Shown one piece after another: positions 1 through 8,636 of a stretch of DNA of 44,954 bases. The notes under the pieces are model-generated. The model searched no databases, was not told where the DNA came from, and saw only the letters and a program-made list of their open reading frames with translations. Position 1 is the stretch's first letter. Each line of letters opens with the position of its first letter. The DNA is from Rhodospirillaceae bacterium (GTDB lineage Bacteria; Pseudomonadota; Alphaproteobacteria; Rhodospirillales; UBA2165). The position numbers and the translations under genes are program-made. The stretch covers positions 1 to 44,954 of the forward strand of contig JABHAA010000095.1 of the NCBI GenBank assembly GCA_018674495.1. Reading direction: 5' to 3'.

Positions 1-1
1 G

Positions 2-316
2 GTGCGCGCCGCCGCCATTGTTACCTTCACTACGACCGGCTCGACCACGCTTCGGGCATCCAGGGTGCGGCCTGATGCGCCCATATTGGCCCTGACGCCG
101 GAATTGGCGACGGCGCGCCGGCTGGTCCTCGCTTGGGGCGTGCATCCGGTGCACACCGCCGACGTGACCGATTTTTCGGAAATGGTGGAGAAGGCCACAT
201 TTATTGCCAAAGCCGAAGGCTTCGCCAAGCCTGGCCAACGGCTTGTGGTCACCGCCGGGCTGCCGTTCGGAACGCCAGGCGCCACTAATGTGCTGAGAAT
301 TATTTGGGTAAGTTGA
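2..316 (+). CDS. pyk: Pyruvate kinase, C-terminal fragment (5' end outside window)
   Basis: This is the last ~104 residues of pyruvate kinase, which converts phosphoenolpyruvate and ADP to pyruvate and ATP in glycolysis. The fragment is the C-terminal allosteric domain. It has the family's run AAAIVTFTTTGSTTLRASR near its start, then RPDAPILALTP, and ends with GLPFGTPGATNVLRI, the usual terminal turn of the enzyme. The reading frame is open to the first base of the window, so the true start and the catalytic barrel lie upstream. It ends 40 bases before the solute-binding protein gene and I see no terminator between them, so read-through is possible. A 6-phosphofructokinase gene lies about 28 kb away. 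Confidence 0.9.
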   Translation: MRAAAIVTFTTTGSTTLRASRVRPDAPILALTPELATARRLVLAWGVHPVHTADVTDFSEMVEKATFIAKAEGFAKPGQRLVVTAGLPFGTPGATNVLRIIWVS

Positions 317-356
317 ACGAATATGCGATGATGAAAAACCAAAGGGAGAACGAAAA

Positions 357-1901
357 ATGACCAAACTAAACCTGACCAGCGCCGCCGCGCTGGTAACTGT
401 TGCTGCTATAACCGCCGCGCCGGCCTTGGCGCAAAAATCCAAAGACAATTTCCGTGTCGGGTTTCTGGAAGCGACCCAGAGCGTGGACGCCTATACGGAC
501 CCCAAGCCGGAAACCAATTTCCTGTCCTCGGCATTGTTCGACACGTTGGTGGAATTTGACGGGCTGACCGGAAAGTTCGAGCCGTTGCTCGCCTCGTCGT
601 GGAAACAGATCGATGCCAAGACGCTGGAGTTGAGCCTGAAAAAAGGCATCAAGTGGACCGACGGCGAAGAATTCAACGCCGACGATGTGGTTTATACATT
701 CGGTTGGCTGACCAATAAGAAAACCCGGCTGCGATTCAAGCGCAACTGGAACTGGATCGCGCGCACCGAAAAAGTTGATAGCCATACGGTGCGGCTGATC
801 GCCAAGCGGCCGACGCCGTTTGCCATCCCGCGCCTGGCCCAGGGCTCTTATATTTTCCCCGAGCATATTCACGCAGCCTTGGCCAAAAAAGCCGTGTTCG
901 GCACCAAGCCGGTGGGAACCAGCATGTACCGCGCTGTCCAGGTCAATCGCAACACCGGCGTCAAGATGGTCAAGAACCCAGGCTACAAGCACGGCCCGGC
1001 GGGGAAGGCGGCCAGCAATATTGGCAAGGTTCATGTGATCCCGGTGACCGATCGGGGCACGCAAATCGCCCAGATGCTGGCCGGTAATATCGATATCGTC
1101 CGCGCCCTGACCTTTGATGAAGCCGAAGGTTTAGCCAAGGATCCCAGATATACCTTCACTTTGGCGCAGAGCCTTTCCTATATCTATCTCTATTTCGATC
1201 TGGCCAACCGATCAGGCATTGGCGTCTTTAAGGACAAGCGCGTGCGCGAAGCTGTTGCCATGGCGGTGAACCGCGATGAAATTCCGACTGTGCGGTCTGG
1301 CAACAAAAAGCTGCCGCGCGGCAATCCCAAGGCGCTCTGCTGGTCGCTTCAAACCGGCTGTGGATTTTCGGAGCCTTTGCCGGAATTCAATATCGCCAAA
1401 GCCAAGAAGCTTCTCGCCGATGCCGGCCTTGCCGATGGCTTCGATGTGAAATTGACCGCCTTTAATTCGGTCAAGGATTTTGCCGAGGTCATCTCCGGCC
1501 AGCTGCGCAAAATCGGCATTCGCGCGACCGTGAATGCGGTCACCTTCCCGGCCTACCGCAAGCGGCAAAGGGACGGCAAGATCGAGCTGATGGCCAACGC
1601 CTGGAGCGCCGGCGCCATGGCCGATGTGGCCGGCACCATGGGTTTCTATTTCTCCAAAGGCCCGCGTGATTACATCCAAAACCCGGCATTGCATAAACTA
1701 TCGCGCCAGATCAACGGCGCCATGGACGATGCCAAGCGCCGCGAGTTGACCAAGCAGCTTTTGGATACCGTTACCAGGGAACGCTTGATCATCCCTGTTT
1801 CTGGTCTGCCGTTGCCGATTGTGCATTCAACGGACGTAACGTTACGCGGCGGGCGCATCCAGCCATCGGGCTTCTATATATCCGACGTGAACTGGAAATA
1901 G
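357..1901 (+). CDS. ABC transporter substrate-binding protein, family 5 (peptide/nickel/opine type)
   Basis: This is a periplasmic solute-binding protein of 514 residues, a usual length for the SBP_bac_5 (DppA/OppA) family. Residues 1-25 form a Sec signal peptide with a likely cut after APALA, leaving a mature start QKSKD. Family signatures include LSLKKGIKWTDGEEFNADDV around residue 95 and the LLADAG segment with its gap-filled C-terminal lobe. The ATG is preceded by GGGAG at good spacing. No permease or ATPase gene lies anywhere in the window, so it is an orphan binding protein here. It is a paralogue of the protein at 5534-7072, which has the same mature N-terminus QKSKD. It leads a run with the VOC, FAH and Rieske genes, so its ligand may be their substrate (inference). 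Confidence 0.88.
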   Translation: MTKLNLTSAAALVTVAAITAAPALAQKSKDNFRVGFLEATQSVDAYTDPKPETNFLSSALFDTLVEFDGLTGKFEPLLASSWKQIDAKTLELSLKKGIKWTDGEEFNADDVVYTFGWLTNKKTRLRFKRNWNWIARTEKVDSHTVRLIAKRPTPFAIPRLAQGSYIFPEHIHAALAKKAVFGTKPVGTSMYRAVQVNRNTGVKMVKNPGYKHGPAGKAASNIGKVHVIPVTDRGTQIAQMLAGNIDIVRALTFDEAEGLAKDPRYTFTLAQSLSYIYLYFDLANRSGIGVFKDKRVREAVAMAVNRDEIPTVRSGNKKLPRGNPKALCWSLQTGCGFSEPLPEFNIAKAKKLLADAGLADGFDVKLTAFNSVKDFAEVISGQLRKIGIRATVNAVTFPAYRKRQRDGKIELMANAWSAGAMADVAGTMGFYFSKGPRDYIQNPALHKLSRQINGAMDDAKRRELTKQLLDTVTRERLIIPVSGLPLPIVHSTDVTLRGGRIQPSGFYISDVNWK

Positions 1902-1933
1902 CGCCTGGGCGCAAATTCAAAAGGAGAACGATT

Positions 1934-2935
1934 TTGAACGCTTCCACCCAAATGGTCAGCGACGATGATCCGTTGCTTGATTTTCGCGTAGTCGAGCCTT
2001 TCAACCGGCCTGACGGTATGGCCGCGGGTACCTTCGCCACCACCGATCTTGCCCGCATGCGCGACTATCTGGAAAGTTTTCTCGGCCTCGAATGCGTGCG
2101 TCACAAAGCGGGTGCCATGCTGGTGCGCGACCGGGGATGGCAGCCCGATGGGCACCGGCGCGGCCATCCCTATTGGGTATGGGAAGTGACCGAAGTGGGC
2201 GAGATTACCGTACCCCAGGGCCGCGAAAACCACTGGGGCATCGATCTTGCCTGCAACGAAGAGGTCGACCGTGCGCACGTTCTAGCTATGGCGCATAAAG
2301 ATCGACTCGGCTTCAAGGTGGTGCAAAAACCGCGCGATCAGCACGGCAGCTATGCCTTCATGATCAAGGATTTCGACAGCAACTGGATGGAGGTGGAATG
2401 CCATCCGAGAAGCACCGATGCCTTTCAGGCCGGCGGCGGATTTGGCGGTGATGCGGCCTCCCGCACCGACGACGGCGCCGAGTTTGATGCCGCCAATCCT
2501 CTTCTGACCCCAATCTTCATGTCCCACGGCACCATCCGTTGCGGCGGCAACGGCAACGCGGCGCGCAATTTTTATACGGAGTTTCTAGGCATCGGCGCAC
2601 CCTTGCGCGAAGGCTACCGCTCCGGCGGGTTCGCGACACATCGGACTTGGTACGTGGCCTGCTTGCCGGTGGGCGCGGACATCATTCCACAGCCGGAAGA
2701 AATTCGCTGGGTGTTCGGCGTCGGCTCCCGCCAGGATTTGCAGCGTTTTCATGATACGGCTCAGGAAATGCAGGAGCGCTACCGCATCCGCGAAATTCAG
2801 CCGATCCAGGAAAACGGTGATGCCCACTTCACGCGGCTGCAGGATCTGGACGGCAACTGGTTCGAATATCAGTGGCGCGAAGAGCCCATGGGCCGCTGGT
2901 TCGACGCCGAATTTGAAGGCGGAGACGTGGCGTGA
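1934..2935 (+). CDS. Two-domain VOC-fold protein (extradiol-dioxygenase/glyoxalase superfamily)
   Basis: This 333-residue protein has two tandem VOC domains, at about residues 28-160 and 193-318, like type I extradiol ring-cleavage dioxygenases. Each domain ends with the typical strand carrying a glutamate (NWMEVE, E153; NWFEYQ, E311). The 2-His-1-Glu metal set looks split. Domain 1 has H100 and E153 but an alanine where the first-strand histidine should be. Domain 2 has H198 and E311 but arginine/tryptophan where the second histidine should be. Iron-dependent ring cleavage is therefore uncertain. The start is probably the TTG, 8 bases downstream of AAGGAG; an in-frame ATG lies six codons later. 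Its stop overlaps the GTG start of the FAH gene, so the two are translationally coupled. Confidence 0.75.
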   Translation: MNASTQMVSDDDPLLDFRVVEPFNRPDGMAAGTFATTDLARMRDYLESFLGLECVRHKAGAMLVRDRGWQPDGHRRGHPYWVWEVTEVGEITVPQGRENHWGIDLACNEEVDRAHVLAMAHKDRLGFKVVQKPRDQHGSYAFMIKDFDSNWMEVECHPRSTDAFQAGGGFGGDAASRTDDGAEFDAANPLLTPIFMSHGTIRCGGNGNAARNFYTEFLGIGAPLREGYRSGGFATHRTWYVACLPVGADIIPQPEEIRWVFGVGSRQDLQRFHDTAQEMQERYRIREIQPIQENGDAHFTRLQDLDGNWFEYQWREEPMGRWFDAEFEGGDVA

Positions 2936-3915
2936 AGCTGGTGACCTTGAAGACCTCCGAATATGGCCAATCGGGGGCCATGATTGGCGACGAGGTTTTA
3001 AACTTTGCCCTCGCCGTGGGCTCCGACACAGGCTCGGCGGCGCGCTGGATTCCGGCCAGCGTTATGGAAATTCTAGAGGCCGGACCTGAAGGGTTGGCTA
3101 TTGTCGAGCGGCTGGTGAAAGACACCGAAGATGCTTGTGATGGGGAGAAAGACCGGCTGCGTGCCATTGGTGCCCTTAACCCCTATGATCAGAACCAGTA
3201 TCTTGCGCCGATCCCCCGGCCGCGCATTACCTGGTCACACGGCGGCGCTTATCCGGCGCACCGCGAAGAAATGGCGCGCACCCAGGGGCGCGAGCCAGAC
3301 CTCAAAAAACCGCTGCATCCGTCAGGGTTTTTCAAAAACACCAACGCCATCATCGGCGACGGCGCACCCATTCCCTTGCCCGCCAACGCGCCCGACTATG
3401 TGGATTGGGAAATGGAAACCTCGTTCGTGATTGGGCGTAAATGCCACAACGTCAAAAAAGACGAGGCCATCAATTACGTGGGCGGGCACGTTATCATGAA
3501 CGACGTCTCGGCCCGCGACTGGGTGCCGGGCTTTCAATTGGACAAAAATCCCGAACGCAACATGGCGCTCAACCATTTCGGCAAGCAGTTCGCCGGCTTT
3601 TGCCCTTTGGGCCCCTGCATCGCTACTAAGGACGAGGTGCCCAATGCCGACGATTATGGATTTAGCTTAAAAGTAAACGGCGAATTGAAGCAGCAAGACA
3701 ATGTCAAAAATGCCTTCTTCAGCCTTGGCGAGCTGGTTGAATATTTGTCCCATTGGATGACCCTGATGCCCGGCGACATTATCAGCCGCGGCAATTCGTC
3801 CGGTGTCGGCATGGCCGAAGAGCCGCGCCAATTTTTGCGCCCGGGCGACATATTGGAAATGGAGGCCGACGGCATCGGCGTGATGCGCCATGAAATCATC
3901 GCCGCCGGCGATTGA
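2932..3915 (+). CDS. Fumarylacetoacetate hydrolase (FAH) family protein
   Basis: This 327-residue protein has the FAH fold, whose members hydrolyse or decarboxylate C-C bonds of beta-dicarbonyl acids made during aromatic breakdown. An N-terminal domain (to ~90) is followed by the catalytic domain. The metal-binding pattern is visible as WEMETSFVIG (E160, E162) and NDVSARD (D191), and the C-terminal RPGDILEMEADGIG turn is typical. It begins with GTG inside the preceding gene (GTGA overlap). The next gene, a Rieske oxygenase, follows after 14 bases. The order of ring-cleavage-like protein, FAH hydrolase and ring oxygenase suggests consecutive steps in one catabolic route. The exact substrate cannot be read from the sequence. 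Fumarylpyruvate hydrolase or 2-hydroxyhepta-dienedioate isomerase-like activity are alternatives. Confidence 0.85.
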   Translation: MKLVTLKTSEYGQSGAMIGDEVLNFALAVGSDTGSAARWIPASVMEILEAGPEGLAIVERLVKDTEDACDGEKDRLRAIGALNPYDQNQYLAPIPRPRITWSHGGAYPAHREEMARTQGREPDLKKPLHPSGFFKNTNAIIGDGAPIPLPANAPDYVDWEMETSFVIGRKCHNVKKDEAINYVGGHVIMNDVSARDWVPGFQLDKNPERNMALNHFGKQFAGFCPLGPCIATKDEVPNADDYGFSLKVNGELKQQDNVKNAFFSLGELVEYLSHWMTLMPGDIISRGNSSGVGMAEEPRQFLRPGDILEMEADGIGVMRHEIIAAGD

Positions 3916-3929
3916 CGGGAGGAACGCAT

Positions 3930-5132
3930 ATGGACACTTCGCAGCCTGGAAATCGGGACAAGGGCACCGGCTATGGGCGCGGTCCGCAAAGCCACGATGC
4001 GCTGATCACCGAAGTCGGGCCGGGCACGCCGTGCGGTGAGTTCATGCGCCGCTATTGGCAGCCCGTCGCTGTCGCCGAAAAAGTGGCCGAATTGCCGTTA
4101 GCGGTGCGGTTTTTGGGCGAGGATTTGGTGCTGTTCCGGGATAAAACCGGGCGCCCCGGGCTGGTCCATGCACGCTGTTGCCACCGGGGCACGACCCTCT
4201 ATTACGGCCGCACCGAAGAGCAGGGTATCCGCTGCTGCTATCACGGCTGGCTGTTCGATGTAGAGGGCAACTGCCTGGATATGCCGTGCGAGAAAGACTA
4301 TGGCGCCGGCATCCGCGAAAATGTGCGTCAGCCCTGGTATCCGGTGATCGAGGAATATGGATTGATCTGGGCCTATTTCGGACCGCCCGAGAAAAAGCCG
4401 GCCTTCATCCGCTATTCGAGCCTGGAAAATTTAGGCGCGGGCGAAAAGCTATACGCCTTTCAGGGCACCTTCGGCGGCGGCGGCGATGCATCCGTTGATA
4501 TCATGCCCTGCAACTGGCTGCAGGACTGGGAAAACGTCATGGACCCGTTCCATCTTCCGATCCTGCACACCAATTTTTCCGGCGTTCAGTTTATGCCCGA
4601 GTTCGGCATCATGCCGGAAGTGGAATGGGCGCTTGATGATCTCGGCATGAAATACACCGCCTACCGGGAACTGGACGATGGCCGAGAGGTGGACCGGGTG
4701 ACCTATATACTGTTCCCGCATGTGCGCATCGTACCCTCGGTGGAACTGGCGCCGGGGCCGGGTACGTCCATCGGCTTTTGCATGCCTGTCGATGATGCGA
4801 ATTTCACTATCTTCCACATCATGAAGGTGGCCGAAGATTTCGATTTCGGCGCCCGCCGGCGGGAACGCCTGCCGGGTAAAATCTGGTCGGAGATGAGCGA
4901 GGAAGAGCACCAGCGTTTCCCCGGTGATTGGGAAGCGCAGGTCGGCCAAGGCCCTATCAGCCTGCATTCGGAAGAACATCTGGCGCCCAGCGATAAGGGT
5001 ATCCGCATGGCCAGGCGCCTTTTAAAACAGCAGATCGAGCTGGTTCAGGCGGGCGGTGACCCCCAAGGCGTCGTGTTCGACGACGCCGAGGCTATTATAG
5101 ATGTGAAGGCCGGCAATTTTTTCCGCGACTAA
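3930..5132 (+). CDS. Rieske non-heme iron oxygenase, alpha subunit (copy 1)
   Basis: This is a 400-residue oxygenase component that would activate O2 to hydroxylate or demethylate an aromatic substrate with electrons from a separate reductase. The Rieske [2Fe-2S] site is C83-x-H85 with C102-x2-H105. The mononuclear iron site is D205-x2-H208-x4-H213 in DPFHLPILH. The N-terminal GPGTPCGEFMRRYWQP is typical of the phthalate 4,5-dioxygenase/LigXa branch of homotrimeric enzymes. The ATG is chosen over an upstream in-frame TTG because GGGAGGA sits seven bases before it. It closes the VOC-FAH-Rieske run. Its stop overlaps that of the convergent DUF1330 gene by three or four bases. No ferredoxin or reductase gene is in the window, so electrons must come from elsewhere. 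The substrate is unknown. Confidence 0.9.
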   Translation: MDTSQPGNRDKGTGYGRGPQSHDALITEVGPGTPCGEFMRRYWQPVAVAEKVAELPLAVRFLGEDLVLFRDKTGRPGLVHARCCHRGTTLYYGRTEEQGIRCCYHGWLFDVEGNCLDMPCEKDYGAGIRENVRQPWYPVIEEYGLIWAYFGPPEKKPAFIRYSSLENLGAGEKLYAFQGTFGGGGDASVDIMPCNWLQDWENVMDPFHLPILHTNFSGVQFMPEFGIMPEVEWALDDLGMKYTAYRELDDGREVDRVTYILFPHVRIVPSVELAPGPGTSIGFCMPVDDANFTIFHIMKVAEDFDFGARRRERLPGKIWSEMSEEEHQRFPGDWEAQVGQGPISLHSEEHLAPSDKGIRMARRLLKQQIELVQAGGDPQGVVFDDAEAIIDVKAGNFFRD

Positions 5133-5416
5133 TTCCCGTCGACCAAGAAGGCGACGCCTTCGGTGGCGGATATGCGGAGCGCGGCGAGCGGTTTGTATTC
5201 TTCCGAATTATACCAGCCTTTGGCGGCATCCATATCGGGAAATTCGACGACGATTAGGCGGATGGATTCGCTTTGCCCTTCGACCAGCTCGGGCGGCGCG
5301 GCCGCGATCACCTTGCCGCCGTATTTTTGCGTGACCGATGGCACGTTGGCGCCATATTCTTTTAATTTATCGGGATCAGTGACGGCGGTGACGGACGCGA
5401 CGAAATAAGCAGACAT
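5129..5416 (-). CDS. DUF1330 family protein
   Basis: This small protein of 95 residues belongs to the DUF1330 family, which has a dimeric alpha-beta barrel (ferredoxin-like) fold. Visible family features are the opening SAYFVASVTAVTDPDKLKEY, the middle GGKVIAAAPPELVEG and RLIVVEFPDMDAAKGWYNS with its conserved W-Y-x-S. The chosen ATG has GAGGAG upstream; the frame extends 15 codons further but without a ribosome site. It sits in the catabolic block, converging on the Rieske gene. It is the first gene downstream of nothing obvious, so it probably has its own promoter. The molecular function of the family is not established. Confidence 0.85.
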   Translation of the reverse strand: MSAYFVASVTAVTDPDKLKEYGANVPSVTQKYGGKVIAAAPPELVEGQSESIRLIVVEFPDMDAAKGWYNSEEYKPLAALRISATEGVAFLVDGN

Positions 5417-5477
5417 GATGATCTCCTCGGTGATTTTGTGATTCTGGCAAAAGGGTAACAAATGAAATCGGAGGGAT

Positions 5478-5512
5478 AAAGAAGGGACGTGCGAACCAGC
5501 CGCACGCCCCCT
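5478..5512 (-). terminator. Rho-independent terminator downstream of the second substrate-binding protein
   Basis: Read on the minus strand, a stem with CGTGCG pairing to CGCACG is extended by a G-rich arm against TCCC. It is followed by CTTCTTT. It lies 22 bases past the stop of the binding-protein gene and before the DUF1330 start, so it should separate the two. The T-run is imperfect. Confidence 0.6.
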
Positions 5513-5533
5513 AAATGTCTCTGTAAAGTTGGC

Positions 5534-7072
5534 CTATTTCCAGCCGTAATTGTTCACATAGATCTCGCCGGTGCTCAGCGGATCCAGCTGGACTTTGACA
5601 TCCTTGGTATGCGCGATCACATAGGGTAGGGAGGTCACCGCCATGTTGTAGATCATTTCGTTGGCCCGGTCATAAGCCTTGGCATAGATATCGGAGCGCT
5701 TTGCCAGGTCCAACTCGCCGGCACCTTTGTTCATGGCACCGATAACAATCGGATCGGCGCCCATATACCGCGTCCGACTTCCCCTGAAGAAAACGTTCAG
5801 ATGGTTGCCGGCATCGGGAAATGCGCCGGCTGGATAGGCGATGGTCCAGGCTTGCAACTTGCCTTGACCCTGAAGCCGCCGATAGGTGCCGATATTTGTC
5901 GATTGCACCCTGGCACGAATACCAACTTTACGCATCTCGCCGGCCATCGCTTCGGTGATTTCCTTGATACGGCTGACCGAATGAATGACCATGTCGATAC
6001 CGTTTGGATAACCGGCTTCGGCCAGCAGACGCTTGGCCTCGGCCGGATTATAGGCGGGGGCATCCTTCGTCCATTTACATGCGGCCGCCGATTTGAAACA
6101 TAAAGCCTGCATTTTTTGCGCCCGCGAGCCACCGGGAACAATATGTTTGATGATGGCATCCCGGTTCATGGACATCCAAACCGCTCGGCGTACGCGCACA
6201 TCGGCCAGCGCCTTGTTGCCCGAAATATTCGCCGCATCCATGGCGAAGAAAACCATGAAGTTGGATTTGAGGTAACTCACTTCCAAATTGGGAACGTTGG
6301 CTAGTGACTTCGCGTTGTCGGGTGAGATATTGCGTATCATATCGACGCCGCCGGCGATCAGCTGTGCGATCTTGGTCTGATTGTCGGGCAAATGGATACC
6401 GACGACACGTTTGGCTGGTGCCGGAAAATATTTGGCATCGCCCGACGTGAAGGCATCGTTGCGCTCGGCGATGACGCCGCTGTTGCGATCCACCGAGACG
6501 ATCTTAAGAATGCCCGTGCCGGCAGCCGAGACACGGCCATAGTCGGACTTTTTCTCTAGCTTCTTGTGAACTTTCGAATCCAGGATCAGCAGGCGGAAAC
6601 CCAATAGCGCCATGTCCATCGCGTTCCGCTTTTTGGCAATGACACGGATTTTATGGGAATTGATCTTCTGCACTTCCTTGATCCAGTTATAGCGGGACTT
6701 GAAGCGCAATTTGACTTTGGGATCACCCACATAGGCGAAAGTATGGATGACATCGTCGGCATCGAAATCGTTGCCATTGTGAAATTTGACGCCTTTGCGC
6801 AGATTAAATTCGATGGTCTTGGCATCGATACGTTTCCACGATGTGGCCAAGGCGGGAACGAACTTCCCTTTATATTCGTCATAGGCCATGAGCCCTTGAA
6901 AGACCCGGCGATAGAACTGCCCGGCCTCGCCCACTGCCCAATGGTAGGACGAAATCATCGGAATTTGTTCATCGATGGATAGTCGGATCGTATCTTTCGA
7001 TTTTTGCGCCATGGCGGGGCCCGCCAAGGCTAGTGCCGCTGCCGCGGCTATCGTTGCTTTTATGATTTTCAT
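5534..7072 (-). CDS. ABC transporter substrate-binding protein, family 5 (paralogue)
   Basis: This is a periplasmic binding protein of 512 residues. Residues 1-22 form a signal peptide with a cut after GPAMA, leaving QKSKD, the same mature start as the protein at 357-1901. It carries the SBP_bac_5 signature (EFNLRKGVKFHNGNDFDADD near residue 95) and the AKRLLAEAGYPNGIDM motif in the second lobe. The ATG has GGGAGGAT just upstream. A TATAGT element lies about 35 bases before the start, suggesting its own promoter in the gap after the amidohydrolase gene. No permease or ATPase is nearby. Two similar orphan binding proteins flanking one set of catabolic genes suggests a duplicated ligand-capture role for a distant transporter (inference). 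Confidence 0.88.
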   Translation of the reverse strand: MKIIKATIAAAAALALAGPAMAQKSKDTIRLSIDEQIPMISSYHWAVGEAGQFYRRVFQGLMAYDEYKGKFVPALATSWKRIDAKTIEFNLRKGVKFHNGNDFDADDVIHTFAYVGDPKVKLRFKSRYNWIKEVQKINSHKIRVIAKKRNAMDMALLGFRLLILDSKVHKKLEKKSDYGRVSAAGTGILKIVSVDRNSGVIAERNDAFTSGDAKYFPAPAKRVVGIHLPDNQTKIAQLIAGGVDMIRNISPDNAKSLANVPNLEVSYLKSNFMVFFAMDAANISGNKALADVRVRRAVWMSMNRDAIIKHIVPGGSRAQKMQALCFKSAAACKWTKDAPAYNPAEAKRLLAEAGYPNGIDMVIHSVSRIKEITEAMAGEMRKVGIRARVQSTNIGTYRRLQGQGKLQAWTIAYPAGAFPDAGNHLNVFFRGSRTRYMGADPIVIGAMNKGAGELDLAKRSDIYAKAYDRANEMIYNMAVTSLPYVIAHTKDVKVQLDPLSTGEIYVNNYGWK

Positions 7073-7106
7073 AGCATCCTCCCTGTTTTGGTTTGGTGTT
7101 TAGTTT

Positions 7107-7112
7107 ACTATA
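7107..7112 (-). promoter_or_regulatory. Possible -10 element for the second binding protein
   Basis: The minus strand reads TATAGT, 34 bases upstream of the ATG, inside the 76-base gap after the amidohydrolase gene. No good -35 hexamer is seen at 16-18 bases, so this is a weak call. Confidence 0.3.
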
Positions 7113-7148
7113 GTTGGTCCTCGCGTCTTGAATTGAAACAAAATTGGC

Positions 7149-8597
7149 TCAGGCCGACTTCGGCTGGCCGGTTAGGAAACTGTCGATGGCACCCTCTACA
7201 TCGGTGCCCTTGAAAAAATCCGGGTTGAGCCGAGTTTGTAGCGTGACCGGATTGGTAAACACGAAATCCTTGAAATCCTCGTCGGTTATCAGCCCGTCCT
7301 CCATCGCTTCGTGGGTTTCGGACAGGATGCCACCAAAATTCTGCACGTCCCAATGGCCGAGATCGGAGGAGAACATGGCCTTCAATTTGGCGCCAAACTT
7401 GTTGGCTTTGGTATTGAAGGCGGTGTAGTTCATTGCATCGTCGGCCTCGCAGCCGAAATAGAAATTGTTGATGAACAGATCGCGCACGTCTTCTTCTTTT
7501 TCGATTTTAACCTGAGTCCAATCATCGATAAAGCTGGGCATCTCATCCGGGTCGGTGCGGCCATCGCGGGCGACCATTTTCCAGTTTTCCTTCAAGGCGT
7601 CGGCGTTCAGATATTCGTTGCCATATTCGGCGAACATTTCGCACATGAGGTCGAAATCCAGTTTGCCCGGGTCCAGATTCTTTAGCATAGTCTTTTTATT
7701 GCGTTTTTCCCAGAACTCCACCAGATCGTTATAAAGCGCGACGCCCCACCAGACGCCGCCTTCCAGAAAACCGATATTCAATTCCGGGAATTTTTGCGTG
7801 AAGCCGCTCATGAACAAGGCGCGGGCGGCTGCGAAGCCGGATGTGGCAAAAAAGCCGAGCCGGTTATAAATGTAGTTGTTGGGCGATTTGTGGGTGCCGA
7901 CAAAATTCATCGAGTGGCCCGCCGGCACCACTTTCAATTCCACGCATTTAGCCCAGAAGGGGTCGTAGTCGAGCGGGCTGTCGATGGCCAGCGGATTGTA
8001 TTTCATGGCGTGCTTGGCCAGATGCGGCGCCTCGGCCAGCACGACCGGATCCGGGCGCACCACCTCGTTGCAGGTCATTAGCGCCTTCATGCCCAGCTCG
8101 TTGACCGCGAATTCCACCTCGGCAATGGCCTCTTCGGGCGTGTTCATGGGGATAATCGCCGCCGGCGTCATCTTGTGGGAAACCTCTTTGAACATGTCCG
8201 CATACATCATGTTGAGGGCGCGGCAGGCGGCCTGGCGAATTTCGTCATCGGGCATCACCTGGGCGTTGAAGCCGATGGTGGCGTAGATGGTCGAAAAATC
8301 GACGCCGGCCTCTTCCAGGCGCAAGGCATAAAGCCTGGGCAGCATCATGGTGGCCCGATCGATGCTCAGCGGCCCCGATGGCGTGCCCCAGGGAACCCGC
8401 TTCGGGGCGCCCGGCAAGCGCGCGGTTTCCTGGGCTTTGGTGTAGGCTTCGACCATTTCCGGGCCGGCAACCTGTTTCAGAAAATCGGGCAGCGCGAAGG
8501 TGCTTTCGATCACATGGCCATCGGTATCGATAACCGGGTAATCCAGCGTATCGTGTAATTTAGACGAGCTTGTGCTTTTGAGTTTATAGGCCGCCAT
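7149..8597 (-). CDS. Amidohydrolase family 2 (ACMSD-like TIM-barrel) metal-dependent hydrolase
   Basis: This 482-residue protein is of the amidohydrolase-2 type, a TIM-barrel family of hydrolases and decarboxylases. The first strand carries VIDTDGHVIE, where members usually have H-x-H; only the second histidine remains here, as in a large subgroup of long members. Later landmarks are GHSMNFVGTHKSP, FLEGGVWWG and the SSDLGHWD segment, whose aspartate is the usual catalytic residue. The second ATG is chosen because AGGGGG lies just before it. The gene sits 39 bases after the acyl-CoA synthetase on the same strand, so they likely form an operon. Its substrate is not evident; decarboxylation of an aromatic acid is one possibility by family precedent. 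Confidence 0.8.
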   Translation of the reverse strand: MAAYKLKSTSSSKLHDTLDYPVIDTDGHVIESTFALPDFLKQVAGPEMVEAYTKAQETARLPGAPKRVPWGTPSGPLSIDRATMMLPRLYALRLEEAGVDFSTIYATIGFNAQVMPDDEIRQAACRALNMMYADMFKEVSHKMTPAAIIPMNTPEEAIAEVEFAVNELGMKALMTCNEVVRPDPVVLAEAPHLAKHAMKYNPLAIDSPLDYDPFWAKCVELKVVPAGHSMNFVGTHKSPNNYIYNRLGFFATSGFAAARALFMSGFTQKFPELNIGFLEGGVWWGVALYNDLVEFWEKRNKKTMLKNLDPGKLDFDLMCEMFAEYGNEYLNADALKENWKMVARDGRTDPDEMPSFIDDWTQVKIEKEEDVRDLFINNFYFGCEADDAMNYTAFNTKANKFGAKLKAMFSSDLGHWDVQNFGGILSETHEAMEDGLITDEDFKDFVFTNPVTLQTRLNPDFFKGTDVEGAIDSFLTGQPKSA

Positions 8598-8636
8598 CGG
8601 TATCCCCCTCATATGTAATTTTGGATTTCCCCGATC

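Noticed and set aside
366..1064. Long minus-strand open frame opposite the first binding protein
   Set aside because: It mirrors codon structure of a clear SBP gene, has no ribosome site and no recognisable motif.
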